Below, piece after piece: positions 44,693-57,210 of a DNA stretch of 64,000 nucleotides. The DNA is from Arabidopsis thaliana (taxonomy: Eukaryota > Streptophyta > Magnoliopsida > Brassicales > Brassicaceae): the NCBI RefSeq assembly GCF_000001735.4, contig NC_003074.8:2356101-2420100 (forward strand), written 5' to 3'. The stretch's first letter is position 1; every line of letters starts with the position of its first letter. A model generated the notes under the pieces. The model had not been told where the DNA came from. It did no database searches and saw only the letters and a program-made list of their open reading frames with translations. The position numbers and the translations under genes were made by a program.

Positions 44693-47600
44693 ATGGAATT
44701 GGTGAGTTTCTCTTGGTTAATGAAAGTCTAATACTTTTCGTGTGAGTTATTGAAAACCTCGGGTTGGGTAAGTATGAAAGTTTTGTGTTTTTTTGCAGAC
44801 ATGTCTGAGCAAAGGAGATGGCTTTCACTATCCGCCTTGTCATATGCTGAATCTATGTGGTTTCAGGATTTTAATTGACTGCCCTTTGGACCTTTCGGCA
44901 ATCAAAATCTTCTCTCCTGTTCCATCTGGTGTTGGTTCTGAAGCTTCTGAATATCTATCTGATGAGTCGTTGGATGCTCAGAATCCAATTCAAAAGAAGC
45001 AAAAACTGGAGAGACAGCTAACTTGTGCTGATTTGGTGTGTGAAGAACCGTGGTACAAAACTGTGAAAGCCTTGCATTTGTGGGAGGCTTCTTTCATTGA
45101 TATTGTTCTCATCTCTAACCCTATGGGATTGCTCGGATTGCCATTCCTTACTCAAAACCCTGGATTTTTTGCCAAGGTATACGTGTTCAGGACCTAAAGT
45201 TTTGAGTTTTCTGAATGATTTTTTTTTTCTTGGGGTGTGTATTGTGCTGAGTTGTTATTGTTGCTACGATGTAGATATATATGACTGAAGTAACAGCGAA
45301 GATTGGACAGCTCATGATGGAAGATATTGTCTCGATGCACAAGGAATTCAGATGCTTTCATGGACCTGACAACTCCAGTTTTCCTGGGTGGATAAAGAAT
45401 TTAGATAGTGAACAAGTACCAGCCTTGCTTAAAAAAGTTGTCTTCGGCGAGAGTGGTGATGATCTGGGCAGTTGGATGCGTCTGTACAGGTAACTATTAT
45501 TGGCTTCTCAAACAATATGTTGCTAGATCTTCAAGTACTGTTGATAGCTTCTTTAAGTTTTGTGCAATCTTTTCCACAGTTTAGATGATATAGAGAGTTG
45601 CATGAAGAAGGTTCAAGGCGTAAAGTTTGCAGAAGAAGTTTGTTACAATGGGACCTTAATCATTAAGGCTCTAAGTTCAGGTCTAGATATTGGGGCTTGT
45701 AATTGGTTGATCAACGGACCTAATGGAAGTCTAAGTTATGTGTCAGACTCCATCTTCGTTTCACATCATGCAAGAAGTTTTGATTTCCATGGTCTCAAAG
45801 AAACCGATGTTTTGATTTACTCAGATTTCTCATCCCTCCAATCTGCAGAAGTGACTGAGGATGGTTGTATTTCTCCTGACTCAGATAATAATTATATATC
45901 AACAATCAGGTACTATCATATAAGACCCCTCTTTACATTTATAAGAGGATGTTTGTTTAGATCTTAAAGTGGGGGATCTTTCTTTACTGTTTAACATTTT
46001 TAGCAGTGACAACAAGGATTCATTACTAAACACTGAAGACAGCTTAGAAGAGATGGAGAAACTAGCGTTTGTTTGTTCATGTGCTGCAGAATCTGCTGAT
46101 GCTGGTGGCTCAACCTTGATAACGATTACTAGAATTGGGATAGTTCTGCAGCTCCTAGAGCTATTGTCAAATTCTCTTGAATCCTCGTCTCTAAAGGTTT
46201 GATGTCTCTTTCTTCTTTTTCTTTAGTTTTACTTTCTTGAGGATATGAAGCACAGAAAAAAGTTTATTTTAGTTGAAATGATTCTTAGCTGTGTGAGTCT
46301 AAGTAACTCTAGTTTGGCTCTGGTTAGGTTCCAATCTTTGTAATATCTTCTGTGGCAGAAGAGCTATTGGCATACACAAACACCATACCCGAATGGCTGT
46401 GCGAACAACGACAGGAGAAGGTATACTTCTGCCAATTGTTTGGTTATCAATGACAATATTATTAGAAAAATGAATCAAATAGGATAAGTTTTATTTTATG
46501 GTATTGAAATGTGAATTAAAAGTATGTATATTGATTGATGTTGCAGTTAATTTCAGGAGAACCATCGTTTGGCCATCTTAAATTCATCAAAAACAAGAAG
46601 ATCCATTTGTTTCCTGCCATTCATTCACCCAACTTAATGTAAGAAGAGGTTATAAGTTTTATCTCTTTTATCATTAGTGATGGATTATTTTGCGTAAATG
46701 CATAGTTTGCAAACACATGTCATGAAAATATCATCTCTGTTCACCTTAAATCATTGCTTGGTTCAGAGACATCAGTAATATACCTCACATGGAATCTGCA
46801 AACCTGAATATTGGGATGATGTGATTCTATATCAAGAAGTATGTTACAGCATGCACTGATTTTTTAAGTTATGCGAACAGAACGAGTTGGCAGGAACCAT
46901 GCATCGTATTTGCTTCTCACTGGAGTTTGCGACTTGGCCCTTCTGTCCAACTTCTTCAGCGTTGGCGTGGAGATCCAAAATCATTGCTTGTTCTTGAGGT
47001 TTTTTAATCTCTTTCTCTCTTCCCCATCTCTATCAGATGATCCAGTTTGAATTCAATATATCTGATGATAAATATGTGTTGCAGGATGGGATTAGTTCAG
47101 GTTTAGGACTTCTCCCTTTTAGACCGATAGCGATGAAAATTCTCCAATGTTCATTTCTTTCTGGAATAAGGTAAGGTTTGCTTGGCTTTATGATTAAGAC
47201 TACATTTTATTCTGGTGCTTCGTAGTTGTTTTTTTCTGTCGTCTTGGATCAAGGAATCTGAGTTGTGTCTGCACAAAATAGGAATTAACCTGGGTTCTTG
47301 TGCAAGGGCATACCTTGACTGATAGTATAGATTTGACTCACCACATATGCATTGTTGCTATTTAATGACCAGTAATATCTCACTATATCCCAAAATATTA
47401 GTTTCCAAATATCATGGCAGCTCACAAGTTAAGCTTGTCATCATGTAGTCCAGCGGCCAAATGTGTGATCTAAATTGGCTTGTCTACCATTGCTCAATGC
47501 TGTAGTTTCTTTTGCAGGTTGCAGAAGCTCCCAACACTTGTATCCGTTTTGCAGCCAAAGATTTTCTTGGTAAGTATTCTCTTCCACTCTGGTGAAGAAA

Positions 47601-48180
47601 TATTTACATCCTGCATCTGTCTATATTCTTCTATCTAATACCATATTATGAATAGGTCCCTGATGCTGTCAATCAGAGGATCAGTTTGGCTGCGATAAAG
47701 ACCATCTCAATCCTGAATTACTTTGAGAACAAGACGCTACATGTACCAAGAATTGTAGACAATCCAAGCGTAGAGATTACGACAGACTTGGCCTCCAAAT
47801 TGAGCTGGAGAAAACTGAGGCAACGTGAAAGCTTCGGTATTGCAAGATTGAAAGGTGGGCTTCTGATGGAAGATGGGAAACACAGATTAGTTTCCGGGTT
47901 GGAGCAGGAAGAAAGTTCAGGAAAGGCTCGGCCATTGAGGCATTGGGGCTCAGTGGCTCCGGAATTACTTTTAGACGCATTACTGAAAATGGGAATAAAA
48001 GGATCCATCGAACAGAGTACAGGTGATAATGGATCAGAAGACAAGAGTATAATCCATATAGAAAATCCTAACAGTGGCCTGATAGAGTTCTCAGAGATGG
48101 GTACTGCTATTATAACAGGCGATGAGAATGTAGTCTCTCAGGTCTTCCAGGCGATTGATGGAGTTCTTGACGGTATATAG
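44693..48180 (+). CDS. INTS9: Integrator complex subunit 9-like protein
   Basis: Exons: 44693-44701 (nine bases, Met-Glu-Leu), 44799-45176, 45275-45489, 45580-45909, 46004-46196, 46328-46420, 46547-46638, an exon ending 46998 (start 46881 or 46869), 47085-47170, 47518-47569, 47656-48180. This gives about 696-700 residues. The N-terminus (LTCLSKGD...CHMLNLCGFRILIDCPLD) matches the metallo-beta-lactamase start of INTS9. The middle contains beta-CASP blocks (VPIFVISSVAEELLAYTNTI, SWQEPCIVFASHWSLRLG, LLPFRPIAMKI). As in INTS9, the HxHxDH metal ligands of active nucleases are not evident, so it is probably the inactive partner of INTS11 in snRNA 3' processing. Confidence 0.88.
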
Positions 48181-48662
48181 AGGAAGTATCAAGCATTGAC
48201 TCACCAGAGCTATTAGTGTAATAGAGTGACCAGTTCAGATAAACCTTGTAATTATGATTGGTTCGGAAATACTCTCTGTAACATACTATATATAGAAAAT
48301 AATATAATCTTATGTACTATATGCATGATTAAATGTTAATCATTGTATTCTGTGAGTATTGTTTTGAGATTCATCTTATGTACTTCATATTTCGAGGCTT
48401 GACTGAATATTATTTATTAAGGATTCTTAAAGAACCAGTAAACTAAGAAAATGTAATAAATAACAAAGAAGAAGAATAAAGTGGATCTCTGAGTTTGAGA
48501 TATTATATGGTCTTCAAGCCACTTATATGTTTGTAAAAGCTGCATCTATTTACATACAACGTAGCTCTCCAACGATTCATACAAACATATAAGTACATAA
48601 CTTATAAAGGTAACACAATACATTAGTCTTGGACAGATCCTAGGATCTTTATGACACGACAT
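48181..48662. other. Convergent 3' UTRs, INTS9-like and FH10
   Basis: AT-rich 3' ends of two opposing genes with AATAA-type signals; nothing else. Confidence 0.65.
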
Positions 48663-51364
48663 CTAAGCCAGAGAACTAGTCACCTCCATCTTCTTGCATA
48701 CTCCCTCTAGAATTTTTAAAAAGTCTCTCACGATTACGAATACTTTCAATAGCTGAGCTTCTTCCTTTGCAGGATCAACATGGAAATACTCTGTTATCTT
48801 TTTCACTGCAAAGAGCGTGGAACCTTCTTCTCTTTCAATCTTTTTAATCTCCTCAGCAGCAGTTTCCAAGAATCTGGTCACCGACTCCCTGAATTTCCAC
48901 CATTGGTGTTCCTCACTGTGTCCAGTCTCCTCACACAGTCGCAGAACCTCACTAATTTTCTGAACTTCTTCATAAAGCTTTGACACATTCATTCTTACAA
49001 CACCGTAGTCCAACTCTGCAGATTTCTTGGCATCGTTAAGAACTGAACTGAGATTTCTGACAACTTGTAGCCCTTTGATTCCTTCTGATTCAGTGATCTT
49101 CTGTACAACAGAATCCAAGATACTGGTTCTTCCATCTGACGATTTGATATCGACAAGGCCGAGGAGCGCCTCAAGTTTGAAGTCATGAGCATTCCCGCTC
49201 TTCATTCCAGCCTCCAAGGTAGCTCCAACAAGTCTCAATAACATTCTGCTATTTCGCAGTGCCTCACAAGCAGCCTGCAAAAGAATCATATAGCTTTATG
49301 AGACGTAAGCTTACAACAACATACACATTCATAAATGTCTCTTGTTATCTTCATCTTTGTTTTATACCTGTATAACGCTGAATGATCTTTTCAAGTGTTT
49401 GACTTTGGAGTCAAAACTAGCAACAGAGAGCAATGCATCAACCCGTTTGAACACGAAAGGAACATTAAGCAATTCCTTGAGAAACCTCTCTGATGGAGCA
49501 AGCTTGATCACTGAATCATCACTATAGCTAATCAACTTCTTCTCTTCTTCTTCGCTCGGTGCCACTCTTGCTAAACTCTCAAGAAGCTCAACTCCAAGTG
49601 CATCATAGTGACCTGATGAAATAAAAGACAAGTCAGATTCAACTCGATACAATCCGAATAATGAGAAGAAATTAGCTTTGTCATTGATGATTTACCATCT
49701 CGAAGGGCCTGACAAACATCATTTGTGGTGAGCTTAAGTGTTGTAAGCAGAACAGCAACATTTTGACTCTTCCTTGGATCCAAAACTTTGCTCTCTTGAT
49801 TTAGCATCGGAAGATCACAGCTAAGACTTCTCTGTTTAGAGTTAGCATTTGAAGAGTTGTATGGAAGACGGTCCCAAGTATTTGTCCGACGAGAACTTGG
49901 TCGGACTTTGTCCCAAGGCAAAGGTTTCAGCTTTGGCTTAGGTCGATCTGTTGTTCCTTCCCCACAACTCTGTGGTAACTCCGAGAAAGATAGCTTTTTT
50001 CCAGATTTCTGAACCATAAAAGACTGTGACGGTGGCACAAGAGGAGGTGGCTCAGGCATTGCCGGTGGTGGTCGTTGTGGAGGAGGAAGAGTAACAGCAG
50101 CAGCGGCCGATTCTCTCTGTTGAGTTGTATCAAGCTCTGGTTTTTCCCAAGAAGATTTCAAACTTCTAGAAGATTCAGAGATGTTGATACAAAAATCTCT
50201 AGCAGGTGATGCAGAAGTTGAAGAAAGAAACAAAGACTTGACATTTCGACTGAAATCGTTCCATCTCGGCGGCGAACTATCAAGAACCTTGCGGAAAAAC
50301 CGATCCGGCGTGGTGGAAACTGAAGAGTACATAGAAGAACGAGCATATGCGTCTGGAGTTCTAATCATACCTCTCTCTGGTGAAGTAGAAGCAGAGGAAA
50401 TTCTTGGAAACCCTAGATTTTGATTCCAGAGGCTAAACATTCTCAGCGACTGCCCACCATATCTCTTATTGTTCCTTACTGTTCTCTCCGGCGACGACGG
50501 AGAGTGAGTGTTTTGGTTAGTTGACCAATGTGGAGCCGTCGAGTTCATCGGTGGAGACATCGCAGCTGACGGTGACATTGCCGGAGAATCCGAGTGTGAA
50601 GAGATAGAGCAAGAACAGTTACTGTACGGATTGATTCTCCGGTCTCGTGATTCTTGACCAGCTATAGACGCGAGAGGCGAGTAAAAGTCGTCGTCTTCTT
50701 CTTCTTCATCAAGATTAGCTTCAGAGTGATGTTGCAGGAGGAAGCTACGGGCAGGTAATGGCGGGAGAGGAGAGATATCTGGTGACTCCGGTTTAACAAA
50801 ACCCGACCCGGAGGAAGTGACGACGTTGCCGAGGTAGAGAACATCGGAGGTAGAAGGAGCTACAGAGAGTTTGTTTTGAGTGTTGTTGTTTCTTGGAGGG
50901 GGACATGGAAGAGTTTGTTGTTGGGATTGGCTAATGTCTGAAGCTAAGCTCTTGGATTCATCTTTGAAATGACTGGTTTGCCCTCGCCACCGTCCGTAGA
51001 AGAAAAAGGCCAAGGCGATTAATGTTGCGGCGGCGAGCACGGCGGAGATAGCAGGAATAAGGAGTGTACGGGAAGGAGTTTGCGGTTTAGGGGAGCGAGG
51101 GAGGACGAGAGCGGAGATGTTCGCCGGAAATGTCGCAAAAGTGGGGGCGGGAGGCGGAAGAGGCTGCGGCGGAGAAGGAGGAGGAGGAGGAGAGGTGGAG
51201 CTGTAAAGTGGGAAGAACGGCGGTGAGAATGTGGAAGGATCAGTTACAGGAGCTTGAAGAAGGTGACGGCGACTGAAAGTGGCCGGAGAGGCGTATGATA
51301 AGGGAGAGAAAGCGCAGGATAGCAGGGAGAAGATGATGAAGATGACGTAGCAAAGTCCGTCCAT
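48663..51364 (-). CDS. FH10: Class I formin FH10
   Basis: Three exons: 49696-51364, 49368-49612, 48663-49274; 841 residues. Plant class I layout: signal peptide (YVIFIIFSLLSCAFSPLSYA), a Pro-rich extracellular stretch (STSPPPPPSPPQPLPPPAP), one transmembrane helix (LLIPAISAVLAAATLIALAF), a Ser-rich cytoplasmic linker, an FH1 Pro-rich stretch (LPPPQRPPPAMPEPPPLVPP) and an FH2 domain from about residue 470 (KLKPLPWDKVRPSS...). The FH2 part ends around residue 820. Class I formins nucleate actin at the plasma membrane and link it to the wall. The FH2 domain is somewhat short because the LKxLxWDK segment is followed quickly by the LLTTLKLTTNDVCQALRDG region. Confidence 0.95.
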
Positions 51365-53845
51365 TTTTGGGGTTTTCTTGTAGAGATTTTGTGTTCTGCA
51401 ATGCGCACTATCTGAGGACGAAAGAGTGACTTAATGCTAGTGTTTTTGAATAAAAATCAAGTAGGGAGAGAAGAAGAACGTATATGAAATGCAATAATTA
51501 CGTCAAGTAAATTTGGGTCCTCTCTTTCAAAAGAATCTTTTTGACTTTTGCCTAGTACTATACAAAACACTATCTTCTCTTTTCTATGCAAACCAATTAT
51601 TAAAGTCGAGACTACTATCTTTATCTACGAGGAAAACAACTAGACAACATTTCTATTTGCCAAATATTGTTATTTTGTCTCGTGTTATGGAATACTATGT
51701 AATCCTATTCAAATTAATCAAGAGTAGTATATAGTTGGGCTAAAATGTCTGAAAAAGAAAAAGAAAAAGTAGAACAAGCAATGCAGCATGCTTTGTCTTT
51801 TATTTGTCTTATCCACATTTTTCGTGAATAATAAATATATAATCTCCAAAAAAACTACTACGTAATTATGGAAATTGAATTAACTAGTGCATTAGTTTGA
51901 AACGCCATCAAGCTTTTCAGCTTTTTGGTCAATTAAACTTTTGCATGTTTTTGGGACTTTATTTGAATTTCGATTTAGCTTTCAATGAGAAATGGTGGTG
52001 TGGCATAAATTAATCAGCATAGTTTTTGAGGATGCAAGAGAGTCATATGACGCCTAAGAAGAAAGGCAATAAGAAGAAGGAAGCGTACTGCACAAACAAA
52101 ACAAATAGCGCAATAGCTTCGTTGTAGAGACAAGGACTAGAAATGGAGAAGACTTGGTTTGGCCATATTGAGATTAATTGTTACAACACACCATGTGTTC
52201 ATTCACGTACCTCCATTTTTGGATGTTTAGTAGAAAACAAATGTTATATTTACCAACCAAATTATTACAACAATTGATTTACTACTGGTCATCCCAAAAC
52301 CTTGTTAAAAAAAAACTACAGCTCAACTTTTCTTGTCAAAGAACACAATCACGAAGTTATGTTCTCACGAGGTTGATGAGAGTTCCACGAAGCTCATTTT
52401 CACTCCAAAAAACCAATCTCATAACAATAGACTAGTAAGAAAGATCAGGTTTCGAATGTGAACTGATACTCTGAGCATGAAGACTTTGTTGCGACACTGG
52501 CGGGAGAATTAATATGCAAAAGTCCAACTTCTTCACAACATCCAAGGAGACACTAATTACTAAATAATTGTTTTTATCTCGTGGGTGGGCAACATATATA
52601 GGTTATAATTAAGCCTTGGAACGACAGTGTTCTTTAACATGCGATTCAAGTTAAGAAGATATGATCACGTTTGGTTGAGTCACAACACTTTTGAAAATAC
52701 ACTTAAATATCAGTATGAATGCAAACTTATAAATATATCTAGATAACAAAAAATTAAGATCTCCAAAACTACAAATACACATAGTTAAGACGTAAGACAA
52801 ATTACCTGTCGAATCCAGAGGAAAACAACTCATCTGGTAGCATGTGTCAAATCAGCGGGAACAAAACAAACCTCATCCTAATATCAGCTGGCTTCACACT
52901 TGACAGCCCAATATGTCTTATCAATGAACATTTTTCATCATACGCTTTTTTTTTTCTTGTTTTTTCTCGATGTTGCTACCACTGATGATTTATTTCAGCA
53001 GCATCAGAATTTCCTGTTGGATCCAAAAATTGGTTATCAATTGTTTGGAGCCGATCAGCTCGGATTGCTGCATTTACCTTCTTGTACATCTCTTCCATGT
53101 TGTCTAGCTCAAGACCCTTCTTAAGGTAGTCACTTAAATGAGTTGTCTTCAGAAATTGAGATCATTTATTCATCTCAAGAGATCATTCTCATTCAAGAAA
53201 ATGTGCTTATATGATTTAGGATTGACATTACCCTCATGTATAATCCACAATCCACAATCCACACCACTTGCTAAAGTTACGGTACGGTGACACAACTTCG
53301 GCATAAATCTCAAAAATTGAATAATTTGAAGGATTAGAAAATAAAATAAAAATAATAATATAAACAAATGCGAAAAGAAAAAAAAATCATAGCAAGCAAA
53401 ATTTCTGCTTCAGCGCTCTCGTTCTGTTTTGGTATTTGGATTTTCAATCATGGATTGAGCGATTGTTCTCTTTTTACTTGATTGATTTCTTCGATAAACT
53501 CTGGATCTTTTGTGTGGGTTTTCATAATTTCTTTTTTTCCGATCAATCTAATCCAATCCAGAGATTCTGAGTCTCAAAGTTTTGCTTTTTTGAGTCTGTT
53601 TTCCAAAGACATGTAGGGCTGGATTCTAAGCTTGCAACGTATCCATTTCCCTGGTCTTTCTTGGTGATCCGGAACTGAAGTGAAGGCTCTCTGGATTGCT
53701 TCATTTAGATCAATATAGAGGTTTATCTGACTTAGGTTCTTGATGAGTTTATGTTCTGTATCAGAGTAGATATATGTGGAGGAGATAGTTTTAGTTTTAA
53801 AGATTAGATTTTGCTGTCCATTTTATACAGGAATTGAAGTGAGGC
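51365..53845. other. Intergenic region FH10 to F-box gene
   Basis: About 2.5 kb head-to-head. The left part is the FH10 promoter. A frame at 52178-52435 is not convincing; one small patch in another frame reads VKEHNHE like a FAR1 domain but is isolated. An RPL5 relic lies at about 53050-53280 with an A-rich stretch (minus strand) near 52945-52968. The F-box gene leader with a probable 5' UTR intron fills about 53400-53845. Confidence 0.6.
53050..53280 (-). pseudogene. Relic of ribosomal protein L5 gene
   Basis: The minus strand translates to [18 protein letters not shown] followed by [15 protein letters not shown] (53055-53158), matching the C-terminal part of eukaryotic RPL5 (HFSEYIKKG..., EELYKKVHAAIRADP). 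Further upstream on that strand (about 53238-53278) GVDCGLWIIH weakly resembles the L5 block ALDGGLDIPH. The intervening part is lost and the segment is interrupted by stops; the basic C-terminal tail is missing. No intron is visible within the matching part. Confidence 0.72.
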
Positions 53846-55033
53846 ATGGAAGATGTGTCCGAGTCTGATAATAATGTTGAGACCTCCATTATCCACCTTC
53901 CAGATGATTGCCTTTCCTTTATCTTTCAACGACTTGATAGTGTTGCTGACCATGATTCATTTGGTTTGACTTGTCATCGCTGGCTCAACATCCAAAACAT
54001 TAGCCGTCGCTCTTTACAGTTCCAGTGTTCTTTCTCTGTCCTGAACCCTTCAAGTCTGTCTCAGACAAATCCTGATGTGAGCTCTCATCATCTCCACAGG
54101 CTTCTTACTCGGTTTCAGTGGTTGGAGCATCTTTCGCTTTCTGGCTGCACTGTGCTGAATGATTCGAGTCTCGACTCCCTCAGGTATCCCGGTGCAAGAC
54201 TGCATACTCTTTACTTAGATTGTTGCTTTGGGATTTCTGATGATGGGATCTCCACTATTGCTAGCTTTTGTCCCAATCTAAGTGTGGTTAGTCTTTACCG
54301 CTGCAATATCAGTGACATTGGGTTAGAAACGTTGGCCAGGGCTTCCTTGTCTCTAAAATGCGTGAATCTCTCGTACTGCCCGCTGGTATCTGATTTTGGG
54401 ATAAAAGCGTTGTCACAAGCATGCTTGCAGCTTGAGTCAGTGAAAATCTCAAACTGCAAGAGCATTACCGGTGTTGGCTTTAGTGGCTGTTCTCCAACTC
54501 TAGGCTATGTGGATGCTGACTCTTGTCAGCTTGAGCCGAAGGGTATAACGGGGATCATTAGCGGAGGTGGGATTGAGTTTCTAAACATTTCAGGTGTAAG
54601 TTGCTACATTCGCAAAGATGGGTTGGTACCTATTGGATCTGGAATTGCATCAAAACTTAGAATCTTGAACCTTAGGATGTGCAGAACGGTTGGTGATGAA
54701 TCCATTGAAGCTATAGCAAAAGGTTGTCCATTGCTCCAAGAGTGGAACTTGGCTCTTTGTCATGAAGTTAAGATTTCGGGATGGGAAGCCGTAGGGAAGT
54801 GGTGCCGTAACTTGAAGAAACTCCATGTGAACCGTTGTAGGAACTTATGTGACCAAGGGTTGCTTGCTCTACGATGCGGTTGCATGAACCTCCAGATTCT
54901 CTACATGAACGGGAACGCGAGGCTGACCCCTACAGCAATTGAGATGTTCAGATTACATAGAGCCGATATAACACTAAGAACAGAAGAAATGATGGTCATA
55001 GGACCAGACTGGAGACTATATGCACAAGAATAA
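53846..55033 (+). CDS. FBL12: F-box/LRR protein (FBL type)
   Basis: Intronless coding part, 395 residues. An F-box occupies about residues 15-60 (IIHLPDDCLSFIFQRLDSVA...). It is followed by about ten cysteine-containing leucine-rich repeats (for example LEHLSLSGCTVLNDSSLDSL, LHTLYLDCCFGISDDGISTI, LKCVNLSYCPLVSDFGIKAL, LKKLHVNRCRNLCDQGLLAL). It is presumably the substrate receptor of an SCF ubiquitin ligase with SKP1 and CUL1; the substrate is unknown. The leader has a probable intron ending ...ATACAG just before the start region and several tiny upstream ATGs (at 53449 and 53611) if retained. The symbol is from memory. Confidence 0.92.
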   Translation: MEDVSESDNNVETSIIHLPDDCLSFIFQRLDSVADHDSFGLTCHRWLNIQNISRRSLQFQCSFSVLNPSSLSQTNPDVSSHHLHRLLTRFQWLEHLSLSGCTVLNDSSLDSLRYPGARLHTLYLDCCFGISDDGISTIASFCPNLSVVSLYRCNISDIGLETLARASLSLKCVNLSYCPLVSDFGIKALSQACLQLESVKISNCKSITGVGFSGCSPTLGYVDADSCQLEPKGITGIISGGGIEFLNISGVSCYIRKDGLVPIGSGIASKLRILNLRMCRTVGDESIEAIAKGCPLLQEWNLALCHEVKISGWEAVGKWCRNLKKLHVNRCRNLCDQGLLALRCGCMNLQILYMNGNARLTPTAIEMFRLHRADITLRTEEMMVIGPDWRLYAQE

Positions 55034-55515
55034 AAGCATCAATTTCTATCAACAGTACATGATTCTTTTAAGTTCGTTCATACGACATTTTTGGGACCAA
55101 TGTGTTGGTCTTGTCTAGAGGCAAACTGCAAGAAAAGATGTATTCAAGAATAGGCTTCAAGTTGTTAATAAAGTATCAAAATCGTTTACTGGTCAACAGT
55201 GTTGTTTCAAATCCAGTAAAAGAGGAAGAGAATCGGATATTATAAATATATATCAATAGAAAGGTCTTTAACAAACACTTAAAACTTCACTTTCCATTTT
55301 GTAGAGTACGACATCTATCCTTTACCACACAATCAGAGAATACTGAGAGATAGAGAGAAGAGAAGAAGAGACTCAATTTGCAAACAAACATCTGGTTTTC
55401 GTACATCCCAATCTGTGTTGCAGGCTGCTACACGGTTTATCTTCTATCGGTAACCAACTGGTTGTCATGGTGTTTTAAAGCAATGTTGAAGGATTTGGGT
55501 AATGAAAGAAGTAAC
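55034..55515. other. Convergent 3' region, F-box gene and PEX13
   Basis: 3' UTRs of opposing genes; no coding signal. Confidence 0.65.
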
Positions 55516-57210
55516 TTAGTTGCCCCATACATTGTCCCAACCACCGCCACCACCTGGTGCAGCAGTTTTAGGCCCCTCGAGGTAGTTCTGGTTTCCATGT
55601 GGCTGGTGTGGTAAAGGTAGCCCATTAGGCCCTTGTGGTGGCTGCTGCATCTTTCTAGGCCTTGTTCTCACCCCAAGCATACGCAGTACAAATCTTGCTA
55701 ATTCTCCATATAACATACCACCACGATCAAATAGCTGAGGACAAATAAATGATTGGTTAACATGAGAACAATGAAATGGATCAAGGAACCAGTAAAATAC
55801 GAGTTGGTAGAAGAAAAAAACAGGAAGGAACCTGAAGAAGGGCAGACATGAACATGTGAAAGGCCTGTGTGTTTTGATCTATAAGCATCGCTACACGGCC
55901 AAAGAAATTCACAGCACCTTGCATCTGTCATCAATCAAAACATGAACACTTTATGTTATACAGTACTACCTTATCATTATCAACTTCTTTTATTTCTTAT
56001 ACAAAATAAAGTATGAATAATGAACAATACCACACGGAGAAATGATATCCAGAAGCCTGGTGGAGATGGAGGTTGATTAAAAGGGTCATTTGGATCTTGA
56101 CTACCATAAGGACCACCCATTCCCATTCCCATCCCCATTCCCATTCCCGTTCCCATACCCATACCATAACCACCCATCGTGCCACCATAACCACCCATCG
56201 CACCACCACCATACATGCCTGAACTTCCATAGAGCCCACCACCACCATAACCTCCTCTATACATGCTACTACCTCCATACATCCCACCACCATATGATGA
56301 ACCATACCCACCTAATGCTGAACCATATGTACCTGACCCATACCCAGAGGTCATACCTAGATTTGAACCATAACCTGCCATTCATACAATAAAAGAACTA
56401 AGCTTTATGCAATCTCAGCAACCAAAAAATCTAAGATAACTTGAAAAAATATACCTCCCCCCATAGTGCTCCCATAATTCTGCTGTTCCCAAGGTCTAGC
56501 CGGTACAGGCCTACTGAGTGAATTCATATTAGCAGCTGTATTAGGCCTGTTCACGGGCGGAGGAACTACTTCACCAGGATTAGCTGTGCCAGAAGCCTCA
56601 ACTGAACCAGCCGTGCTAGTATTAGAAGGAGGCCTGAAAGGATTAGGACCAGATGTATTTCCTTCTTTTTCCCAAGGTTTAGGAGGACTGCCACCTACAG
56701 CAGCAGTAAATTGAATTAATTATACGTTTAGTGACATGACAGATAGTATTCTGAAAATAAGACTAAACTTTAATCAGCACAGGCAAACACACACACTAAA
56801 GAGACTTGATGAAAGCAATTGTAAAGATGATTAGGAACAGTATCGGTAACACAAGTGAGGTTATGTGAAAACATCAAAGTAGAACTATGATGTAGAATAA
56901 GAAAAGGCATCAAATTGCAATCCAAAACGAAAGCATCTAATTGAATCAAGAAAATCTAAGGCCAATCAAAGCTAAGCGCAATCCAAAAGCTGATCTCATC
57001 AATTGATTACAACCCTAAATTAAAATCCAATTGTAGGTCGAAAGTTAATCAATTTCACAACTTTCAAATCAAACAACTCGACGGGTCTCATCGAACGTAC
57101 CAAAATTGTAGAAGGAGAATTCAATAAATCGAGACCCTAAAATCTGAATCCTCAAAAAAAAAAAAAAAAAAAGAATTTCAATTGAGCTAACCTGCAGGCT
57201 GAGACGCCAT
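55516..57210 (-). CDS. PEX13: Peroxisomal import docking protein PEX13
   Basis: Five exons: 57192-57210, 56455-56694, 56031-56374, 55832-55924, 55516-55734; phases close to 304 residues. The N-terminal third is Pro/Asn-rich (KPWEKEGNTSGPNPFRPP and ARPWEQQ). The centre is an extreme Gly/Tyr/Ser/Met low-complexity region ending in GMG repeats. The C-terminal part (FWISFLRVMQGAVNFFGRVA, LLQLFDRGGMLYGELARFVL) is the conserved PEX13 membrane region. The C-terminal SH3 domain of yeast and animal PEX13 is absent, as is known for plants. PEX13 with PEX14 docks PEX5/PEX7 receptors at the peroxisome membrane; it is also known as APM2 in Arabidopsis. The gene is divergent from the SANT-like gene. Confidence 0.95.

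Noticed and set aside
46767-46820. 54-base in-frame exon in the INTS9-like gene
   Set aside because: It would interrupt the conserved join between IHSPNL and SWQEPCIVF; animal INTS9 lacks it.
52178-52435. 85-codon frame and a VKEHNHE patch resembling the FAR1 domain
   Set aside because: The patch is seven residues with no FAR1 context on either side; too short to call a relic.
53170-53367. 65-codon minus frame
   Set aside because: Contains the weak upstream part of the RPL5 relic; not a gene.
56090-56392. 100-codon plus frame rich in His and Pro
   Set aside because: Exact antisense of the PEX13 Gly/Tyr/Met repeat region.
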